64,000 bases of DNA from contig DFXY01000043.1 in assembly GCA_002381945.1 (NCBI GenBank), positions 27,627 to 91,626 on the forward strand, read 5' to 3'. A program made the translations under genes and the position numbers. The stretch comes from Bacteriovoracaceae bacterium UBA4096. Its GTDB lineage: Bacteria > Bdellovibrionota > Bacteriovoracia > Bacteriovoracales > Bacteriovoracaceae. The notes under the pieces are model-generated. The model worked only from the letters and a program-made list of their open reading frames with translations. It was not told the DNA's origin and did no database searches. Positions 1-8,490 of the stretch are shown here, piece by piece. Position 1 is the first letter of the stretch; each line of letters starts with the position of its first letter.

Positions 1-109
1 GTACATAAAAGATACTCGAAGGAGCACATGCCCACCATTTATCAGGTTTTTTGCAATAGTAGGTTTGTTTAATACCTGAATGAAGAGATAAACTTCGGCT
101 TTTTCTCAT

Positions 110-394
110 TTACTCTTCTTCCTCATCCTCTTCAGATTCTTCTTCTTCTTCTTCTTCTTCTTCAGAAGTTTCAGAAATGTACTCATCTTCAAAAGTCTCA
201 TGGAAATTTCTTTCCAATACTTCCATCGGGGCCAACATCAATCCTCTCAAAATTTCTTGAATACTGCCCTGATGGTTAATCTGAAGATTCTCATCAAGAT
301 CTTCATTAACATTCAAAACAAATGTTTTTAAAGTTTTTCTTGTTGAGACAGCCAACAACTCCTCTTTCAAGTGAGTTTTATTTTCGAAATGCAT
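110..394 (-). CDS. Small hypothetical protein with a polyglutamate tail
   Basis: A protein of about 94 residues that I cannot assign to a family. The last 25 or so residues are almost entirely Glu with a few Ser and Asp, so the protein is extremely acidic at its C terminus, while the N-terminal 65 residues look like a compact helical domain. I chose the ATG at 394 because a strong AAGGAG lies 6 nt upstream; an in-frame GTG at 400 touches the Shine-Dalgarno and is unlikely. No signal peptide or membrane segment is visible, so it is probably cytoplasmic. The Glu repeat is encoded by tandem TTC/TTCT units on the plus strand (about 113-161), a likely slippage tract. Function unknown. Confidence 0.65.
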   Translation of the reverse strand: MHFENKTHLKEELLAVSTRKTLKTFVLNVNEDLDENLQINHQGSIQEILRGLMLAPMEVLERNFHETFEDEYISETSEEEEEEEEESEEDEEEE

Positions 395-835
395 AAGCAC
401 CTCCTTTTATAAAAATTCGCACAAAGAAACTTTGAGCGTTTCTTTAGTTTCAGCTAATTTTCATTTCATTCAACTAATAAATTCGACAGTAATTTTACCT
501 AACACTCATTTCGCTCAAACTTATTAGGCAATACTTCCTAAAAGTTCAAAACTGAACAAGCAATTTCAAGAACTAATAAATTGAACGAGAGTGGCAAAAA
601 TCGCGATAAAATATTTCCTTACATCGTTATTTCTCAAGAAATTCAGAGAAGAAATGTTTAGGCAGTTTTGCCTATGAACGAATGAATTTTAATTGTTAAA
701 AAAAAGAAACTGATCGTATTATCAAATTTAAATGCAGTAAAATAAAAACCACAAACTACCCATGCAATGTCCACAAAAGTCGATAGATGGTCCATGCATG
801 GGCCCACTATCAAACCCATGCATTTTAAAAGAAAA
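395..835. other. Intergenic region, no gene seen
   Basis: About 440 bp of AT-rich DNA between two minus-strand transcription units. It should carry the promoter of the small acidic gene at its left end. I see a short hairpin AGGCA-GTTT-TGCCT near 660-673, two partly similar copies of AACTAATAAATT near 474 and 571, and three copies of CCATGCA between 758 and 823, two of which form the stem-loop listed separately. No reading frame with a convincing start is present. Confidence 0.6.
794..823. terminator. Stem-loop downstream of the beta-barrel gene
   Basis: A perfect 9-bp inverted repeat, ATGCATGGG (794-802) and CCCATGCAT (815-823), with a 12-nt loop, starting 13 nt past the stop codon of the minus-strand beta-barrel gene. 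There is no T-run on the minus strand, so it could be a Rho-dependent or processing stem, or a binding site, rather than a classical terminator. Confidence 0.35.
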
Positions 836-1861
836 TTATTTGAAATAGACTTTGAGACCGAGATTAAAGAAAGTATTTGAATAACTCATATCTGATTTGA
901 AACCACTAACTCTTTCTGACTCATCCTTAAGTTTAAAGGTTCTTTTCCCTAGATACTCATAACCGCCCGTAAGACCAACTCCGATATTGTTTGTGAAAAG
1001 AAATTCAAAACCAACTTCTACAAGAGCTGAAAGCCCACTTGATTCAAGTTTAAGTGGCTTGCCTTCTCCCCCATCAAACTCAGAGCTAATATGATTTAAT
1101 CCAAGATACCCTGCCAATATTGGCTTGAACTTGTACTCAGGCCAAAAAATTAGTTTCTGGCCAATCAAGAAACTAACAAACGTATCCTTGAATTCGAAGT
1201 CCGCTTCCATAGGTACTCCATCAACCGTGACTGGAGCTGTTTCCTGTTTACTACCTTTAAAGGACTTGATTTTAAATGCAAGAAATCTCCCCTCATCCAT
1301 TTTCCAACCGCCCCCTAATGCGATAGAACTTTTTGCTTTGTAAGAACTCTTTTCAGGTTTTCCAAAGTCATAAACATTACCTTCAAATGTTCCATCCAAG
1401 TCATCATAAGGAAATATCTGGTTCTTATCTGATATCTTCACTGAACCTGCATCTAGCTCGACATAATACTTGTTTTCATTGAATTGCATTCCTTCGGAAA
1501 CAGTTCGGTTGCTGGCCGCTCTATTTAAATAACTGTAATCCTCTACTTCAGGTTCCGAGTCTACAAGATCTTCAAATTCTCCTCTCGATACGCTTACAGG
1601 GTCTAAACAGGAAGTTAAAGTTACGTAGATCTGATTCTTCATTTTAAAGACACTATATCGACCATTCTTTTTGTGAGGGGTCGCAAAGATCCTGATCTTT
1701 TGAAATTTCTTAGGATCTACATTCTTAAATTTTTTGTTATTATATGACTTAACAAAACACTTCTTCTCATTACTTAAGACATAATAGTCTTCATCTGAGG
1801 CCAAAGCGGATATTGGTAATGCTAGAATTAAAACTAAGAACAAATTAATTATATATTTCAT
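836..1861 (-). CDS. Outer-membrane beta-barrel protein
   Basis: A predicted outer-membrane protein of 341 residues. It starts with a Sec signal peptide (MKYIINLFLVLILALPISALAS, cut after Ala-Ser), followed by a ~100-residue periplasmic part containing two Cys, then alternating hydrophobic/polar strands typical of a small barrel. The last residues, GLKVYFK, resemble a barrel C-terminal strand. I chose the ATG at 1861, which has GGGAG 6 nt upstream; a longer frame to 1906 would bury the signal peptide. The gene is last in a three-gene unit and overlaps the preceding lipoprotein gene by ATGA, so translation is probably coupled. Fold is inferred from strand pattern; substrate or partner is unknown. 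Confidence 0.75.
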   Translation of the reverse strand: MKYIINLFLVLILALPISALASDEDYYVLSNEKKCFVKSYNNKKFKNVDPKKFQKIRIFATPHKKNGRYSVFKMKNQIYVTLTSCLDPVSVSRGEFEDLVDSEPEVEDYSYLNRAASNRTVSEGMQFNENKYYVELDAGSVKISDKNQIFPYDDLDGTFEGNVYDFGKPEKSSYKAKSSIALGGGWKMDEGRFLAFKIKSFKGSKQETAPVTVDGVPMEADFEFKDTFVSFLIGQKLIFWPEYKFKPILAGYLGLNHISSEFDGGEGKPLKLESSGLSALVEVGFEFLFTNNIGVGLTGGYEYLGKRTFKLKDESERVSGFKSDMSYSNTFFNLGLKVYFK

Positions 1862-2181
1862 CTTTTCTCCCGAGTTCGAGCGACAGTCCCTTTTAATTGA
1901 AAGCAATCTTTTCCGAATAATTTTTGCTCTCTCAAAATGTCAAAGTTCATAAAGAAATCGGCTTTATATTTTTTATGTGCGCCAAGTAACAGCGAATCGA
2001 TGTAACCTTGACTGGATTTTTTTGAGGAATTAGGACAATACTTAAGATCGACTTCTTTTAATAAAACTAGCTCTTTATTGAATAGTAGATATTCATGCTT
2101 CATTGAAATGGCATGACCCGACATCAGTCTTGAGGTTGAGCATGAGGAAAGAAAGCATAAAGTGATTAGAATAGTTTTCAT
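1858..2181 (-). CDS. Small lipoprotein, TRL-like, second of a pair
   Basis: A lipoprotein of 107 residues: signal peptide MKTILITLCFLSSC with the lipobox Cys at residue 14. The mature part ends in a hydrophobic/Cys motif (FGKDCFQLKG) also found, slightly altered (YGKECFVVKG), in the upstream gene, so the two are tandem paralogues. The pattern resembles short TRL-type lipoproteins, in which a late Cys could pair with an earlier one (here in YCPNSS). The ATG at 2181 has GGAGAGGCGG just upstream, and an in-frame earlier start would not give a signal peptide. It overlaps both neighbours by 4 nt. The role is unknown; co-expression with a beta-barrel suggests an envelope complex. Confidence 0.75.
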   Translation of the reverse strand: MKTILITLCFLSSCSTSRLMSGHAISMKHEYLLFNKELVLLKEVDLKYCPNSSKKSSQGYIDSLLLGAHKKYKADFFMNFDILREQKLFGKDCFQLKGTVARTREKR

Positions 2182-2495
2182 CGTCCGCCTCTCCCTTTGA
2201 CTACAAAGCATTCTTTTCCATAAAAGAAAGCATCAAAAGTTTTTTTTTCAATACTCAGATTGGATATGCTTTTTATTTCTCCACCACGGCTGGCATTCAC
2301 AAATGCTTTATATACGGTTGGAGGTGGAATGAGATTGTGGCCAAAAAGCTTGTACGTACAATCCTCAGCTTCTAAAACTTCTGATTTATGTGACTGAGAC
2401 ATATTTGGTGAAAAATGAATGGATTTGATTTTCTTGGCCAAGGGTCGGCTAGAACACCCCATAAGGAAGATAAGTAAAGTTAAGCACCACTTCAT
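2178..2495 (-). CDS. Small lipoprotein, TRL-like, first of a pair
   Basis: A lipoprotein of 105 residues with signal peptide MKWCLTLLIFLMGC and lipobox Cys at residue 14. The mature domain (DCTYKLFGHNL ... GKECFVVKG) has the TRL-like pattern of an early Cys, a central Gly-rich turn and a late Cys, and is paralogous to the next gene. It opens the operon 2495-836: the ATG has a weak AGAGGG 9 nt upstream, and the stop overlaps the next start by ATGA. The divergent XRE regulator gene begins 125 bp away and may control this operon, although no operator is obvious. Function is unknown; attachment to the outer membrane is inferred from the lipobox. Confidence 0.75.
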   Translation of the reverse strand: MKWCLTLLIFLMGCSSRPLAKKIKSIHFSPNMSQSHKSEVLEAEDCTYKLFGHNLIPPPTVYKAFVNASRGGEIKSISNLSIEKKTFDAFFYGKECFVVKGRGGR

Positions 2496-2619
2496 GTGAT
2501 TCAGCCCTCTCTATTAATAAAAGTAATATCTATCAATAGTACCCTTAAAGGACCCCTTATCAAGTCCAAAAGTAACCTATTGGGGCACTGTCGCCCTTTT
2601 TTAAAGATGCTACAAATTA

Positions 2620-2910
2620 ATGGTGGAAAAAATAAGAACAATTCTCTTGAGAAATATGAAGCAAGCTCGCAAAAATATTGGGTTTAACCAAGAAGAGCTT
2701 GCTGAAAAATCCGGTCTATCACTAGGTATGATTAAAAATATCGAGCGTGGCAAAAAGTGGCCTTCTCCTGCGTCAATTGAGGCAATTGCGAAGGCTTTAA
2801 AGGTTCCTGTAAGTGCACTTTTTGATGAAGATGAAAATAAAGTATCCTTAGAAGATGTATTGAACTTATTGGCCAAATCTTACGGGTATAACATTAAGAA
2901 AAAAAGTTAA
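2620..2910 (+). CDS. XRE-family helix-turn-helix regulator
   Basis: A 96-residue DNA-binding protein. Residues 13-67 form a classical Cro/CI-type helix-turn-helix domain (MKQARKNIGFNQEELAEKSG then LSLGMIKNIERGKKWPSP), followed by a short C-terminal extension with no second domain. The start is uncertain: the ATG at 2620 has no Shine-Dalgarno, and an internal ATG at 2656 begins exactly at the HTH domain. It lies divergently from the lipoprotein/beta-barrel operon and about 700 bp upstream of the RloC-like gene on the same strand, so it could control either. Small single-domain XRE proteins of this type are common regulators in mobile and defence regions. Confidence 0.85.
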   Translation: MVEKIRTILLRNMKQARKNIGFNQEELAEKSGLSLGMIKNIERGKKWPSPASIEAIAKALKVPVSALFDEDENKVSLEDVLNLLAKSYGYNIKKKS

Positions 2911-3607
2911 GAAAAGCCAAACCTTACAATTTAATTTTTCCTTTCAACATTTACAGCTTCTTTTTGAACAGTATTCTCACAATCTTTTCCCGCTCACCTT
3001 TTTCTCCATGCTCCCCTTTGAGCCCTTACAAACCTCGAGGACCTTGAAAAATCTTTAAAAGATGTGGGTAGCTCTCGATTCCTGCTAAGTGCAAGCAAGA
3101 TCAGTCTGAACATGAGAATCTTTTTCAAAAAAATAAATTTGAAGAATCCAAAAAGCTCAAAATAAAGGTATTTCCATAACAGCCCTTAATCCTTTCCATG
3201 GCTTTAACATTGTCTATCATCTCTATTAGTCTAAAAAAATTAATTTTTCTTATCTGAAGATATTTTTAAAGGTCTAATTCCTATTCCTTTTTTATTAATA
3301 TCTATGCGGTTATTAAGAGCCTACATTTCAAAAATTCGCTGAACCTATCTTAACCATATCTAGATTAGGAACTGGGACAATGATCGAACTCCATCATCTT
3401 GCCCAGTCTCTCTGACAGCTTCTTGTAATTAAAATAAACCATAAGGAGGGATATCTACTTAACGTAGAACTTTTGTCGGTTAATTACCTCTATATAACTT
3501 AATTTTTCTGAATAATTGGCTAAGCAATGAAAAATTAAGGTTATTTAATTTTAGTAAGACACTTATAAGCCGAAATATATTTGAATCAATATTTAAAAAG
3601 GCTATGT
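2911..3607. other. Long gene-free stretch before the RloC-like gene, with a collagen-like relic
   Basis: About 700 bp of very AT-rich DNA with no convincing gene. On the minus strand 2985-3046 reads as six Gly-X-Y triplets (GPR, GL-stop, GLK, GEH, GEK, GER) broken by a TAA, i.e. a fragment of a decayed collagen-like gene. An imperfect stem-loop, CTGGG..ATGAT / ATCAT..CCCAG, lies at 3372-3406. The last ~200 bp should contain the promoter of the RloC-like gene but I cannot pick out a good -35/-10 pair. Confidence 0.5.
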
Positions 3608-5866
3608 ATGATTGAAAAAATTAAACTTCATGGGATTGCCACATATCCCGAACAGGAACAAACATTAGAAAGTCTAGCCGAATTTAATTACATATATGGC
3701 TCAAATGGCTCAGGTAAAACAACTATTTCAAGAGTCATTGCAGATATTAACAAATACAACGACAAAGCATCATTGCACTGGAAGAATAATCACCCTTTAA
3801 AGACTTTGGTTTATAACTCAGACTTCATAGAAAACAATCTAAAGCAATCTGAAAAAGTTAGAGGCGTATTTACCTTAGGTGAATTAAGCGGCGAAATCGT
3901 AAACAAGATCAATGACCTTAAAGAGAAAGAAAAAAAACTTGTTGCAGATAAAGGAAAAAGGATTCAAACGCTTGGAGAAAAAGAAGACAAATTCAAGAAA
4001 ATTATATCAACGGCAAAATATAAAGAGCTTCAAGAACTAGAGGAATCATTCATAGAAACTTGCTGGAAACAAAAAAGTAAATATGATGCCGACTTTAAAG
4101 ATGCTTTTACAGGCGCAAGAAATAATAAGAACAGTTTCCAGGAAAAAGTTTTAACAGAAAATTCTAAAAATTCTTCAACTCTTCAAACCCTTGAATATCT
4201 TAAGTCTCAAGCAAAGATTCTTTTTGGTCAGCAACCTGTGAATCGTCCACTCTCTGCAAATCCTGTTAGGGAAGAAACTATTGAAGAAATTAAAGAGTTG
4301 GAGTCGAACTCAATTTTAGCAAAGAAAATTATCGGCGCAACTGATGTAGACATTTCAGGAGTAATAAACAGTCTTGGAATAAGCGACTGGGTGAAAGAAG
4401 GAATTTCACATTTTAAAGCCCTTGATCAAAATCGTTGTCCTTTTTGTCAACAAGATGCCCCCTTAGAACTGGCCTCAAAGTTTGAGCTTTATTTCAATAA
4501 AACTTTTGAAGAAGACATAGGCAAAGTAAAAAAAACTCTCAACAATTATGAAATTAAAATGACGACACTTCATAATGCTATTGAAAACTTCATATTGGCT
4601 CATGATGACAGTAATGAAATAAAAGATATTGAGCAAAACAACCTCCTTTTGAAATCTAAAATCGAGACCAATCTATTGAAACTCAAAGGCAAAGAATCTC
4701 AACCAAGCAGTGTGGTATTACTGGAAGATACTAGTAGCATTCTTTCGACAATACTTGGGAACGGCACAAAGATCAGAGACGAAGTCACAAAGCACAACAA
4801 TCTCGTAGCAAATTTTGCAAAAGAAAAAGGAAAACTTACAGGAGAGGTTTGGAAATTTATTCTCGAAACAGAGTTAAAGTCGGAAATTGAAAAGTTCCAA
4901 AAAGATAAGACTGCGATTAATGCAGCCATTCAATCGATAAACAATCAAATATTGGATATAGAAAAAGAAATTCGTAAGACCAAGGGAGAAATTGCAGAGT
5001 TTGAAAAGAACAGTAAAAGTATTGAACCTACCGTTACCGAAATCAATAAGATTCTGGATAAATTTGGCTTCGCTGGATTTAAGCTTCAGACCTCATCGAT
5101 TGAAAAATTGCATTATACGATTGTCAGACCAGATGGGTCTACCGTTGGAAATACCTTAAGTGAAGGAGAGAAAACATTCATCGCTTTTTTATACTTCTTT
5201 CATCTTTTAAACGGGAGTCAAGATGAGAATGATGGCGGCATAAACTCTGATAGAGTTGTCGCCATAGATGACCCTATCTCTAGTCTAGATAGTAACATTT
5301 TATTTATTGTGAGTAGTCTAATCCGAGAAATCATTGAAAAAATTCGCAACAAGAAGGTCTTCGTAAAACAAGTTTTTATCCTAACCCACAACATCTATTT
5401 TCACAAAGAAGTCACCTACAACGGAATGAGAAGCAGAAACAAAGATAGAGCCTTAAAAGAAGAAACCTTTTGGATTATAAAGAAAATAAACAATTCAACA
5501 GTCATCGAATCACATAGCACGAATCCAATAAAAACCTCTTACGAGCTTCTTTGGAAGCAAGTACAGACAGAGGTTAAGTGTTCACTAACGATTCAAAATA
5601 CTCTGAGAAGGATATTAGAGAATTACTTTAAGATTATGGGTAATATAGACCTTCAAGAACTCTCCCCTAAATTTGGAGGTAATGAGCAGTTTATCTGTAA
5701 GTCGTTACTTTCTTGGCTCAACGATGGCTCTCACTATTCTCCGGAAGACTTATATATTTCCAGTGATGCTGCAACAATTGAAATGTACTTGAATGTTTTC
5801 AAGCAAATATTTGAAAAGACTAATCATCTCGCTCATTACGAAATGATGATGGGCGAAGCTGCTTAG
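3608..5866 (+). CDS. RloC/PrrC-like ATPase with zinc hook and putative anticodon-nuclease domain
   Basis: A 752-residue protein of the AAA_13/COG4694 class that includes RloC and PrrC. Visible parts: Walker A GSNGSGKTT at residues 31-39; long coiled coils on both sides of a Rad50-like zinc hook RCPFCQQ (Cys277, Cys280); ABC signature LSEGEKTFIAF near 516; Walker B VVAIDDPISSLD near 550; switch His in LTHN near 591; and a C-terminal domain with R667-xxx-E671 and H709 in WLNDGSHYS, matching the Arg-Glu-His triad described for PrrC/RloC HEPN nucleases. By family knowledge such proteins cut tRNA anticodon loops when phage or DNA damage is sensed. The ATG at 3608 has AAGG 6 nt upstream. No type I restriction genes are next to it; a PD-(D/E)XK protein follows after 57 bp. 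tRNA cleavage is inferred. Confidence 0.85.
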   Translation: MIEKIKLHGIATYPEQEQTLESLAEFNYIYGSNGSGKTTISRVIADINKYNDKASLHWKNNHPLKTLVYNSDFIENNLKQSEKVRGVFTLGELSGEIVNKINDLKEKEKKLVADKGKRIQTLGEKEDKFKKIISTAKYKELQELEESFIETCWKQKSKYDADFKDAFTGARNNKNSFQEKVLTENSKNSSTLQTLEYLKSQAKILFGQQPVNRPLSANPVREETIEEIKELESNSILAKKIIGATDVDISGVINSLGISDWVKEGISHFKALDQNRCPFCQQDAPLELASKFELYFNKTFEEDIGKVKKTLNNYEIKMTTLHNAIENFILAHDDSNEIKDIEQNNLLLKSKIETNLLKLKGKESQPSSVVLLEDTSSILSTILGNGTKIRDEVTKHNNLVANFAKEKGKLTGEVWKFILETELKSEIEKFQKDKTAINAAIQSINNQILDIEKEIRKTKGEIAEFEKNSKSIEPTVTEINKILDKFGFAGFKLQTSSIEKLHYTIVRPDGSTVGNTLSEGEKTFIAFLYFFHLLNGSQDENDGGINSDRVVAIDDPISSLDSNILFIVSSLIREIIEKIRNKKVFVKQVFILTHNIYFHKEVTYNGMRSRNKDRALKEETFWIIKKINNSTVIESHSTNPIKTSYELLWKQVQTEVKCSLTIQNTLRRILENYFKIMGNIDLQELSPKFGGNEQFICKSLLSWLNDGSHYSPEDLYISSDAATIEMYLNVFKQIFEKTNHLAHYEMMMGEAA

Positions 5867-5923
5867 TCTTTGTGTAAACATGATGAATGTGACAGATTAA
5901 ACCCCTATTTAGGATGAATTTGT

Positions 5924-6886
5924 ATGACAGTAAAACCAGATGACATGAAAGCTATATTGATGAAGGTTCTTGATGAAGATTCAAGCTTTTCATTTGAAAT
6001 GAAGGTACTTCAAGAACTTCGTACATGGAAATTTTATTGTGAACACTCTGGTGTATACACTGATCCCATCACAAAGCTAAATAGAGAGTTTGATATTAGG
6101 GCCTGGTTGGAACCTAGAAATGGCTGGCATATCTGCCTAGGGGTTGAATGCAAAAATATCTCTGCCGAAGCACCTCTTGTTATTCATTCAACCTCTTTGC
6201 AGCTCAACGAAAAAACACACTCATTGATAATTAACCACTCATGTATTTCTAGCTACAAAGCCTGGAAAAAGAGAAGAGAAGGATCCAATTTCATTGCTCC
6301 ATTGATACATCCTATTCAAGCCTCTGAGCGGGCTTTTAATTTCCAGGTAACTCACAGGGTAAAAGATGGAGGAAATGTTTTCCCCAGTCTTTATTCCACG
6401 TTTAGCTATGTCGGACGGAGCATGGACAAGTTAAAGATAAGAGGCAAGGCAACTGATAAGAGCTATTACTTTGACGACAGCGAAATATATGCAAAGTTCA
6501 GCCAAGCGCAAAACTCTATCGTCGATTTAATTGAGAGCTCCTATTGTGATGAGTATGAAGATATGGCCCATCAGTTTTTTGTGCTTCCAATCTTGGTGGT
6601 GCCAGATGGAACATTATGGGAGCAGAAATATTTAGAAGACGGTCAAAGACATGGAGTGCCAGAACCAGTAGAACGAATTCCTTTTTATGTGAATAAAACT
6701 TATCAGAAAGAATTGCACCAACAAACGCCCGAATTCTTTCTTCGTTTTGTAGAAGTTGTTACCTCTTCTGGATTGCAGAATTTGCTGAAACAAATGCTCG
6801 TTAAGGATGATGGCTTTGATTATACAGTATTTTTACCCAATGATGATCTAGCTGCAGCCGTTAAAAAAGCAAAAAGCACAGATTAA
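5924..6886 (+). CDS. PD-(D/E)XK nuclease-like protein, probable partner of the RloC-like ATPase
   Basis: A 320-residue protein not assigned to a named family. The N-terminal 80 residues carry the hallmark of a restriction-endonuclease fold: a helix with Glu (E25 or E31), then strand NREFDIRA with D57, then strand LGVECKN giving E75-x-K77. About 18 residues separate D57 from E75, usual for the family. The rest (residues 90-320) has no motif I know and may bind substrate. It begins 57 bp after the RloC-like gene on the same strand with AGGA 9 nt upstream, so the two are probably one operon. No methyltransferase is nearby, so it is not a standard restriction-modification system. Nuclease activity and partnership are inferences. 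Confidence 0.75.
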   Translation: MTVKPDDMKAILMKVLDEDSSFSFEMKVLQELRTWKFYCEHSGVYTDPITKLNREFDIRAWLEPRNGWHICLGVECKNISAEAPLVIHSTSLQLNEKTHSLIINHSCISSYKAWKKRREGSNFIAPLIHPIQASERAFNFQVTHRVKDGGNVFPSLYSTFSYVGRSMDKLKIRGKATDKSYYFDDSEIYAKFSQAQNSIVDLIESSYCDEYEDMAHQFFVLPILVVPDGTLWEQKYLEDGQRHGVPEPVERIPFYVNKTYQKELHQQTPEFFLRFVEVVTSSGLQNLLKQMLVKDDGFDYTVFLPNDDLAAAVKKAKSTD

Positions 6887-6992
6887 GTGCTCGATAACTC
6901 CCGAACTTGGTTGACTATTAGATGCATTACAAGAAATCAGATCGACATATTGTCAAATAACTAATACCAATACGAAGCCATCCAACTTTTAT

Positions 6993-8066
6993 TTAGGGTT
7001 CTGAAAACTCTTTCCTGTCTAGCCACGCCCAATCCCGAAGTGGCAGCATTGCTAATTTATATCCATCATAGGGATCATTATCTAATACTTTCAAAAAACT
7101 AAACTGAGCTTTGATTTTTAAGTCTCCTCTATTCGTAATAACAAACTTTGACATTTTTCCATCCGGCCTTTGGCGAACGGATGATTCATTCACTGTCGGC
7201 CTAGATACATTTATACCTTTTAGCCGAGTCTCTGTATATTCGTAGAATGAACACCCTAATTTCTTCGCATCTTTAAAATACAAGCAAGTTTCAGCCTTCA
7301 CGGCTTGTAATCTATTGATCCAAAGGATATCTTTGCTATTCTTTAACTTGTGACTAAATCCACCTTGTGAAATACACTTGTATGTTACAGAATCATAAAG
7401 AATCACAAGATGCCTAGGTGACACGGGAAGAAAAATAATTAATCCTTTAAGTGCAACTCCTGTAGCAGAAAAAGGATATTCGCTGAATTTAGGATGTCGT
7501 TCAGCCCAATAGTTATACATAAGGATTGGATGATCAGAAATAATGAAATCAACATCCGTATCATTTTCAAGAAGTTTAATGTCTAAATCCGTTAAGACCT
7601 TAATTTCTTCAGCTGCTCTTTTTAATAAAAAGGCCGTTGGCTCAGTTGGTTTGATAGTCACTTTATCGAGATTGATTCCATTTAATTTTGCATCTTCTTT
7701 CAAAATGGATTTTGCAAAATTGTCCGCCATAGAGTTGAAATCATTTATAGCCCTCATCGTTCTATTTTCTTGAAAGGTAATAAATCGATAAATTAGATAT
7801 TTTTCTTGAATCGACAATCTACTTCCCTTCCCTGAAATAAGTTTTTCAAAAACGGGAGCTGTTTCACCCTCTATTTCTGCTAAAAGATTTTCGATAGTCC
7901 CATCTTTTCCATATAGATAGTTCTCATAGCATTGTTCTTTAAAACCTGCCTTCTCAACAAGTTTTTCGGCGGTAAATGAATACATACCAAGTGTTTTACG
8001 ATCAGTTGAAAAATTTTTCAGAAGCATTCGAGGAACGTAATGCTGCCTTTTCTTCTTTGGACTCAA
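6993..8066 (-). CDS. DUF4238-family protein
   Basis: A 357-residue protein with the family signature near its start, KRQHYVPRMLLKNFS (residues 6-20), and the later ENRTMRAINDF segment, typical of DUF4238. No catalytic role is established that I know of; the conserved His-Tyr and the polar core make an enzyme plausible. I chose the TTG at 8066 because AGGA lies 6 nt upstream and because it places the HYVP motif at the usual distance from the N terminus. It is convergent with the PD-(D/E)XK gene and 31 bp downstream of a two-gene minus-strand unit. DUF4238 genes are often found singly in accessory regions, which suits this defence-like island, but no function can be read from the sequence. Confidence 0.8.
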   Translation of the reverse strand: MSPKKKRQHYVPRMLLKNFSTDRKTLGMYSFTAEKLVEKAGFKEQCYENYLYGKDGTIENLLAEIEGETAPVFEKLISGKGSRLSIQEKYLIYRFITFQENRTMRAINDFNSMADNFAKSILKEDAKLNGINLDKVTIKPTEPTAFLLKRAAEEIKVLTDLDIKLLENDTDVDFIISDHPILMYNYWAERHPKFSEYPFSATGVALKGLIIFLPVSPRHLVILYDSVTYKCISQGGFSHKLKNSKDILWINRLQAVKAETCLYFKDAKKLGCSFYEYTETRLKGINVSRPTVNESSVRQRPDGKMSKFVITNRGDLKIKAQFSFLKVLDNDPYDGYKLAMLPLRDWAWLDRKEFSEP

Positions 8067-8097
8067 TGAAATTCCTGTGATAATAAAAAGGAATTAT

Positions 8098-8490
8098 TTA
8101 AAATTTTGAAAAGAAGTCTTTCGCATCCGAACTCTCTTCAGCAATAAGTTCATATAAACTCTCAAACTTAGTAAAGGGGATGTAATTCTCATCCAGTTTA
8201 AAAACCATCACATAAGGATCAACAATCCGTTTTTTCTTCAGAATGAGTAGTTCAAAATAGATCTTGTCGTATGCAATCTCAAAGTCTTCATCAAAAGTTT
8301 GATAAGCTTTGACAAGGAAAACGATCTTCTGATCCTCAAACATGCAAGTAAAGCTTCTGTGGATATGTTGAGGGTTTATGGTGAAGGTTGCCCATTCTCC
8401 CGTAGGCGTAATATCCCATTCAATTTTCCCCTCTTGGGTCTCCTCGAAAAGCTTGTTAAAGAAATTTGATATTTTTTTTGAATTACTCAT
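8098..8490 (-). CDS. Hypothetical protein coupled to a membrane protein
   Basis: A cytoplasmic-looking protein of 130 residues, mixed alpha/beta, with no family I recognise. It contains beta-rich stretches (EWATFTINPQHIHRSFTCMF, KIYFELLILKKKR) and no membrane segment. I placed the start at the ATG at 8490, which overlaps the stop of the upstream gene as ATGA, rather than the longer frame to 8508. The overlap implies coupled translation with the membrane-anchored partner, and the pair probably works together. Low GC and lack of recognisable relatives fit an accessory gene. Other possible readings include an immunity or sensor protein, but nothing in the sequence decides. Confidence 0.65.
   Translation of the reverse strand: MSNSKKISNFFNKLFEETQEGKIEWDITPTGEWATFTINPQHIHRSFTCMFEDQKIVFLVKAYQTFDEDFEIAYDKIYFELLILKKKRIVDPYVMVFKLDENYIPFTKFESLYELIAEESSDAKDFFSKF

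Noticed and set aside
2583..2602. GGGC/GCCC hairpin with six T before the XRE gene
   Set aside because: Only four base pairs; too weak to call a terminator or attenuator.
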